Positions 61,001 to 64,000 of a stretch of DNA of 64,000 nt are shown one piece after another; the first letter of the stretch is position 1, and each line of letters begins with the position of its first letter. The stretch is taken from contig CALBPX010000041.1 in assembly GCA_937899055.1 (NCBI GenBank), positions 1 to 64,000 of the forward strand, read 5' to 3'. The translations under genes and the position numbers were made by a program. Origin of the DNA: an uncultured Bacteroidales bacterium (GTDB lineage: Bacteria; Bacteroidota; Bacteroidia; Bacteroidales; UBA932). The notes below the pieces were generated by a model. That model worked only from the letters and a program-made list of their open reading frames with translations. It was not told the DNA's origin and made no database searches.

Positions 61001-61023
61001 CAGGTGTTGAGTTAACTTTCTAA
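58009..61023 (+). CDS. SusC/RagA-family TonB-linked outer-membrane transporter
   Basis: This 1004-residue protein has a signal peptide (KRITFVLALLLLCVGQFAFAQ) and a carboxypeptidase-regulatory-like N-domain (IKVTGTVSDAADNEPLIGAGVVVKG, about 22-100). The plug follows, with VLGYGTARKISTVVGSAQTV, ALQGQVAGLQVYTSSGDPSATVSMRIRGVNSL and ILKDASSTAIYGSRAANGVV, and then a ~22-strand barrel. No STN domain precedes it, so it is not the sigma-signalling type. It imports oligosaccharides or peptides captured by the SusD lipoprotein, powered by TonB. The substrate is unknown; no glycosidase or peptidase gene is in the window. The SusD gene follows after 13 bp. Confidence 0.96.
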   Translation: MKRITFVLALLLLCVGQFAFAQTIKVTGTVSDAADNEPLIGAGVVVKGTLNGVATDPNGQYVINVSRDAVLVFTYQGYATQEIPVNGRSVINVQLQNEAESLEQVIVLGYGTARKISTVVGSAQTVKSKALKDKPVINAADALQGQVAGLQVYTSSGDPSATVSMRIRGVNSLQASTTPLFVLDGTPVLSDIFNTLNPNDIESVTILKDASSTAIYGSRAANGVVYITTKKGTSEKPVVKFSANYGVSNLARNPIKRVNSEEWFRMNEIITPEYLTDTDFQATKAFRLGNKIETNWMKWALNQNVPTMGADLSVSGRTKVVDYYISLAANRMEGVEPMTAHNRYAARINMNVTPTNWFKFGIALGVGYQQSRENPYNSDYSSGNRNNWNNPVNFALWAPTWWTPYEILTDASGNFIGYGDETPYMDDFGAYSPKYRYKYLKVKDNTVRLNGNLYEQVSPINGLTIRFAQGLEGYDYRWSRRDLQDPEDWIYIYRTNGPYVGQSFTRYYRLTTTNTAEYKFQLGERHNITALVGQEAIINHSEGFSASGSGQASADLATLSNSDDDLPKSVAESYSQYKYNSLFSRLSYDYNSKYYVDLSFRRDGSSLFGANKRYANFWSAGAMWNIKAENFLKDVEWINKLQLSANYGTVGNSGISNYLSKALVGTGTQYKGMTYYVSNSGNEDLTWETLESLNIALDFRLWNKLEAKLEVYRKNTKDMLLEIPWSYSTGFSGGYGNIGNMKNEGIEATLTYDWVRNENMFLQTSVNVSYNKDKITKLFDGRDNFELPDYGLNYCVGHSAGELWYVKSAGIDPATGRPLWYDKDGNITDVYSDDNRILLGKSRYAPWSAGLQIDFTYKNFALQAQFSGVFGKYLINNDRYFYTNTNFADNRLASEVLYKMWQNPGDKAKYPNPAYVVNGECFDSRLVENASFVRLKGVTLSYSLGKNALNKMGGVLTGLRFFVTGRNLLTWTKYSGWDPEQNINLQLAVYPNSQQYAAGVELTF

Positions 61024-61036
61024 ATAAGTTGAGAAT

Positions 61037-62542
61037 ATGAAAAAGATTATATTATCACTCGCAGTTTTGGCTCTTCTTGTTGTAAGTTGCAACTTGGACG
61101 AGGAGCCCAAAGGTGTTATTCCAAGAGATAATGCCATTAAAACAGTTGAGGATGCAGAAGGTTGGATGAGATACGAGTATATATATATGAGGGCATATTC
61201 AGCCGGTTCATATGTTTACCGTACAGAAATTGCTTCAGACTTCTTCAATCCTGTACTCGATTATGGTAACAGACAGGGTGACGCTTACAGATGGGACTGG
61301 AACTCCGGTTCCGAGTTTACTGATCTGTGGGCAGGTGCCTACAGCGGTATCAACCATGCCTGCTTTGTTATTGAGACAGTTGAGAATATGGACAAGAGCG
61401 AATTCGACTCTGATGAACTCAAGCGCCTGAACAAGGTATTGGGTGTAGCTCACTTTACCAAAGCATATCTCGGACTGAAACTCCTTGAATACTATGCTCC
61501 TGTTTACAATTCTTCAAATGCAGGCAAGTATGGTATCATGCTGGTAGATCTTCACAGGCCTACGGGCGACATCAACTCTTATCCTGGCAGAAGCACTGTT
61601 GCTGAGTCTTACGAATGGGTAAAGACTGAGCTGGAGCAGGCTGGTACTTATCTGGCTTCCTATGCCGGAACCCCCGGAGCAGATGAGATTACTGTAGATG
61701 TTGTAAACGCTTTCAAGGCAAGACTTGCTCTTTACATGGGCGATTACGACAAGGCCATATCGCTTTCTACCGCTTTGGTTGACGGTGGCAAGTATCCGCT
61801 TTGCGAAACTGCTGCTGAAATGAAGAACCTCTGGACCAACGACTCAGGTCAGGAGTGTATTCTTCAGCTCTTCTCCGATGCAAACTCTACTCCCAGCACC
61901 CTCGACCCTACATACTACGGTCTGAGTGCAGGCAAGTACAGACCAGACTGGATTATCAACAAGTGGGTTGCCTCAACTCTGTATAATCCTACAGACCTCA
62001 GGTTCCAGACCTGGTTCCAGACCGGCGTTACAGTTACCGTATCTATAGGTACTGCTTCCGGCATGACCCTTATGAACAAGTTCCCTGGCAACTCCGCATT
62101 GGCAACAAGTGAAACCGCTCACCTTCAGAAGATTAAACCTTTCCGTATTGCTGAGCAGTATCTTATTGCCGCTGAGGCATTTGCCAGAAAGGGCGGTGCA
62201 GACGCAGTAGCTTGCCAGTATCTTGACAAACTCGGTACAAAGAGAGATCCTTCCTATATTAATGTTACCTTAACAGGCGATGCTCTTATTGAATACATCA
62301 AGGATGAGTGGGCCAGAGAGTTCATTGGTGAAGGTTACAGATGGTTCTGTCTGAAGAGATGGGGCGACGGTATGCAGAGAACAGCTCCTCAGCTTGCTGC
62401 TCTTGTTCACACAGGTGGATCCAACGCTGCCGCTTTGCTCATGAATGTTACTGCATCAGATTATCATTGGTTGGAGCCTATTCCTGCTGATGAGATATCT
62501 TCAAATCCTCAGATCAGAGAGCAGCAGAATCCTGGCTATTAA
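61037..62542 (+). CDS. SusD/RagB-family nutrient-binding lipoprotein
   Basis: This 501-residue lipoprotein has a signal ending in the lipobox VVSC (Cys18). Tetratricopeptide-type SusD helices are present (LNKVLGVAHFTKAYLGLKLLEYYAPVYN; AFKARLALYMGDYDKAISLSTALVDGGKYPL), as is the C-terminal RIAEQYLIAAEAFARKGG with EWAREFIGEGYRWFCLKRWGDGM, the family's R-FxGEG-RWF-L-RWG signature. The end IRQQQNPGY-type (IREQQNPGY) is classic. It lids the SusC channel and captures substrate on the cell surface. It lies 13 bp after the susC-like gene. Confidence 0.96.
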   Translation: MKKIILSLAVLALLVVSCNLDEEPKGVIPRDNAIKTVEDAEGWMRYEYIYMRAYSAGSYVYRTEIASDFFNPVLDYGNRQGDAYRWDWNSGSEFTDLWAGAYSGINHACFVIETVENMDKSEFDSDELKRLNKVLGVAHFTKAYLGLKLLEYYAPVYNSSNAGKYGIMLVDLHRPTGDINSYPGRSTVAESYEWVKTELEQAGTYLASYAGTPGADEITVDVVNAFKARLALYMGDYDKAISLSTALVDGGKYPLCETAAEMKNLWTNDSGQECILQLFSDANSTPSTLDPTYYGLSAGKYRPDWIINKWVASTLYNPTDLRFQTWFQTGVTVTVSIGTASGMTLMNKFPGNSALATSETAHLQKIKPFRIAEQYLIAAEAFARKGGADAVACQYLDKLGTKRDPSYINVTLTGDALIEYIKDEWAREFIGEGYRWFCLKRWGDGMQRTAPQLAALVHTGGSNAAALLMNVTASDYHWLEPIPADEISSNPQIREQQNPGY

Positions 62543-62581
62543 TAGATAAACAGTGTTTTACTTTTAATAAATTTGAAGAAT

Positions 62582-63463
62582 ATGAAACTTATAAAATACG
62601 GATTCGGGTTATTGCTCTCTGCATTGCTGATTACATCCTGCGCCTCAAAGTGGCCTTCTTACACAGTTACTAACGAGGATGTTTCATTTGAGAGCGAGGG
62701 AACTACATTCAGTCTGAGTGCTGCCGAAACACCCCTTACAATTAAGATAGTAAGAGGTGTAGCTACGGAGGCTATTTCAGTTCCGCTTACCTTGAACGAT
62801 GACCACGGTGTTTATACACTCGGAGCTTCAAAGGTTGATTTTGCAGCCGGTGAGTACAGCAAGACTGTTTCACTGACTTATGATTATTCTCTGCTTGCAC
62901 CCGGTACAGAGTACACCTTTACATTGTCTCTGCCTCAGAGTATGGCCGGCGACGGTTGCTACTATGAATTTGCCGGTAACGGTATGATGCAGCTCGAATA
63001 TGAGAACTACAAGGATGTTGAATACGAAGTTCTCTATTATGTAAATACCGCTCTTATGGCTTGGGCAATAAGAGTTGGTTCTGTTGACGAGTATCTTGAT
63101 GCTACTAAAGCTTACCTGCAGTTGGCTAAGATGACAGAAAACTACTATAAGATTGTTCTGTTTGACGAAACCTGCCCTGTAGAGTTCAAGAACAACGGAG
63201 ACGAAACCATATCTGTTGCCAAATATACAGGCTACAATGAGCCTATTACTGTCAACTCTTCTACCGGAAGATTCGTCATGACTGCTTCTGCAGGCGGACA
63301 CACTTACACATTCACAATGAGAATCGCAAACTGCGGTGTTTACGGTTCAGGTGCTGTGAAGATTGCAAGCGGTGATGAAATCGAGTTCGAAGGCTGGATT
63401 CAGAGAGATGGTTCATACTATCCTAACGCCTACAACACTTATCAGGATTTCTTAGTTGACTGA
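62582..63463 (+). CDS. Surface lipoprotein of the SusC/D operon, unknown function
   Basis: This 293-residue protein has a lipoprotein signal (LIKYGFGLLLSALLITSC) and an N-terminal Ig/Calx-beta-like strand region (about 25-125). The second half has aromatic-rich strands, such as YEVLYYVNTALMAWAIRVG and YYKIVLFDETCPVEFKNN, and a single late Cys motif. I do not recognise a family with certainty; its place as third gene of a Sus-type operon suggests a surface glycan- or peptide-binding lipoprotein. The ATG at 62582 is preferred over a TTG nine bases earlier. The gap after SusD is 39 bp. Confidence 0.75.
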   Translation: MKLIKYGFGLLLSALLITSCASKWPSYTVTNEDVSFESEGTTFSLSAAETPLTIKIVRGVATEAISVPLTLNDDHGVYTLGASKVDFAAGEYSKTVSLTYDYSLLAPGTEYTFTLSLPQSMAGDGCYYEFAGNGMMQLEYENYKDVEYEVLYYVNTALMAWAIRVGSVDEYLDATKAYLQLAKMTENYYKIVLFDETCPVEFKNNGDETISVAKYTGYNEPITVNSSTGRFVMTASAGGHTYTFTMRIANCGVYGSGAVKIASGDEIEFEGWIQRDGSYYPNAYNTYQDFLVD

Positions 63464-63485
63464 TAAGTTTTGAACTTTCAGAAAG

Positions 63486-63514
63486 GAGGCTGGTCAAATG
63501 ACCGGCCTCTTTTT
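63486..63514 (+). terminator. Terminator of the Sus-type operon
   Basis: GAGGCTGGTC (63486-63495) and GACCGGCCTC (63500-63509) form a 10-bp stem with one G-U pair and loop AAAT, followed by five T. It separates the operon from the next lipoprotein gene. Confidence 0.85.
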
Positions 63515-63599
63515 GTTAAAACCGTGTTTTGGCCGTTGGAATATTATTTGCTATATTTGTTAATCGTTAAATGGAGAGGAAAACTAAACATCTACCTAT

Positions 63600-64000
63600 A
63601 TGAGAACTTTATCGAGTTTAAAAATCCTTGCCTGTGCCGCATTAGGCGCTTTGCTGTTAAGTTCATGCAGCGGACACGGAGGAGACAAGCCTACTCCTGG
63701 CGGAGGTGGCAGTACTACACCTACAACAACAGAATCTCTCAGCGTGAGCCCGGCTACGCTGCAACTTGCGGCCGGTGCTTCAGGTACAATAACGGTTACT
63801 TCCAATGTAGCCTGGACGGTAACAGCCACTACCGGTTATACGGTATCTCCGGCCAGCGGCAGCAATAACGGATCTGTTAAGGTTACAGCCTCTTCTTCCG
63901 CTGCGGGAGGAACCGTAACTGTCAAAGGCAAGACCAAGACGGCTGCTGTTACAATAACCGCACCGGCTGCTGCGGCAATAACTCTGGATCCTGAGAGTCT
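63600..64000 (+). CDS. BACON-like repeat lipoprotein, cut by the window end
   Basis: An ATG at 63600 opens a frame that runs off the right edge (133 codons seen). It encodes a lipoprotein signal (RTLSSLKILACAALGALLLSSC), then a Gly/Pro/Thr linker, then an Ig-like strand pattern LSVSPATLQLAAGASGTITV, SNVAWTVTA, SGSNNGSVKVTA and GTVTVKGKTKTAAVTI, which is the BACON/bacterial-Ig repeat plan. A second repeat starts at AITLDPES. It is probably a surface adhesin or glycan-binding protein. The full size and any enzyme domain lie beyond the window. Confidence 0.8.
   Translation, partial: MRTLSSLKILACAALGALLLSSCSGHGGDKPTPGGGGSTTPTTTESLSVSPATLQLAAGASGTITVTSNVAWTVTATTGYTVSPASGSNNGSVKVTASSSAAGGTVTVKGKTKTAAVTITAPAAAAITLDPES

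Overview
The window is a chromosomal segment of a Bacteroidales bacterium. The evidence is a SusC/SusD pair, DUF5683 and BACON-type proteins, the pdxJ-nadK-uppS-bamA-ompH neighbourhood, fused-type KorAB, and repeated promoters of the Bacteroidota form TTG-N19/20-TAnnTTTG. Family and genus cannot be fixed from sequence alone. Most of the window (9.4-30 kb and 32-64 kb) is ordinary housekeeping chromosome. Two stretches look accessory: 1-9.4 kb and about 30.1-31.9 kb.

Region 1 (1-9.4 kb) is a defence-type locus. It opens with the frameshifted end of an HTH/ATP-binding protein. Next comes a decayed, isolated CRISPR repeat beside an IS transposase scrap, then a complete YhcG-like PD-(D/E)XK nuclease, then a 22-repeat CRISPR array (47-bp repeats, 29-30-bp spacers). 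Converging on the array is a minimal cas9-cas1-cas2 operon without csn2 or cas4, i.e. subtype II-C. A tracrRNA with clear anti-repeat and terminator is encoded divergently from cas9, and its promoter overlaps the cas9 start. Each array repeat contains TTG-N19-TATCTTTG, the same promoter layout as the tRNA-Phe gene in this window, so each spacer probably has its own promoter. The 70-bp flank before the array occurs twice, and the second copy precedes the isolated repeat, whose -7 element is mutated.

Region 2 (9.4-30.1 kb) holds a hibernation factor, an lplA/PAP2/obg/adk/hpt leftward cluster, purE, an HhH outer-membrane protein, a paired exported aldo/keto reductase and membrane polyferredoxin, an MltD-like transglycosylase, DUF5683, parB/parA, a lipid kinase, priA, tRNA-Phe, a MINPP-type phosphatase, a dicarboxylate symporter and an amino-acid racemase.

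Region 3 (30.1-31.9 kb) is a small island: a fragment of a second YhcG-type nuclease and a 500-residue Fic protein. The Fic protein has an N-terminal AbiEi-antitoxin-like part and an SxxxEG inhibitory motif. Tandem repeats overlie its promoter.

Region 4 (32-64 kb) carries rubrerythrin, a Gate-domain membrane protein, trxB, a long-tailed BamD, rpoZ-like, recN, nagB, a LysM/periplasmic-binding fusion, purC, a glycosyltransferase, an OmpH-like lipoprotein, pdxJ, nadK-uppS-bamA-ompH-ompH (envelope biogenesis), korAB and gdhA (2-oxoglutarate metabolism), manA, a membrane pyrophosphatase, murI, and a SusC/SusD/lipoprotein uptake operon that runs into a BACON-like lipoprotein cut by the window edge.
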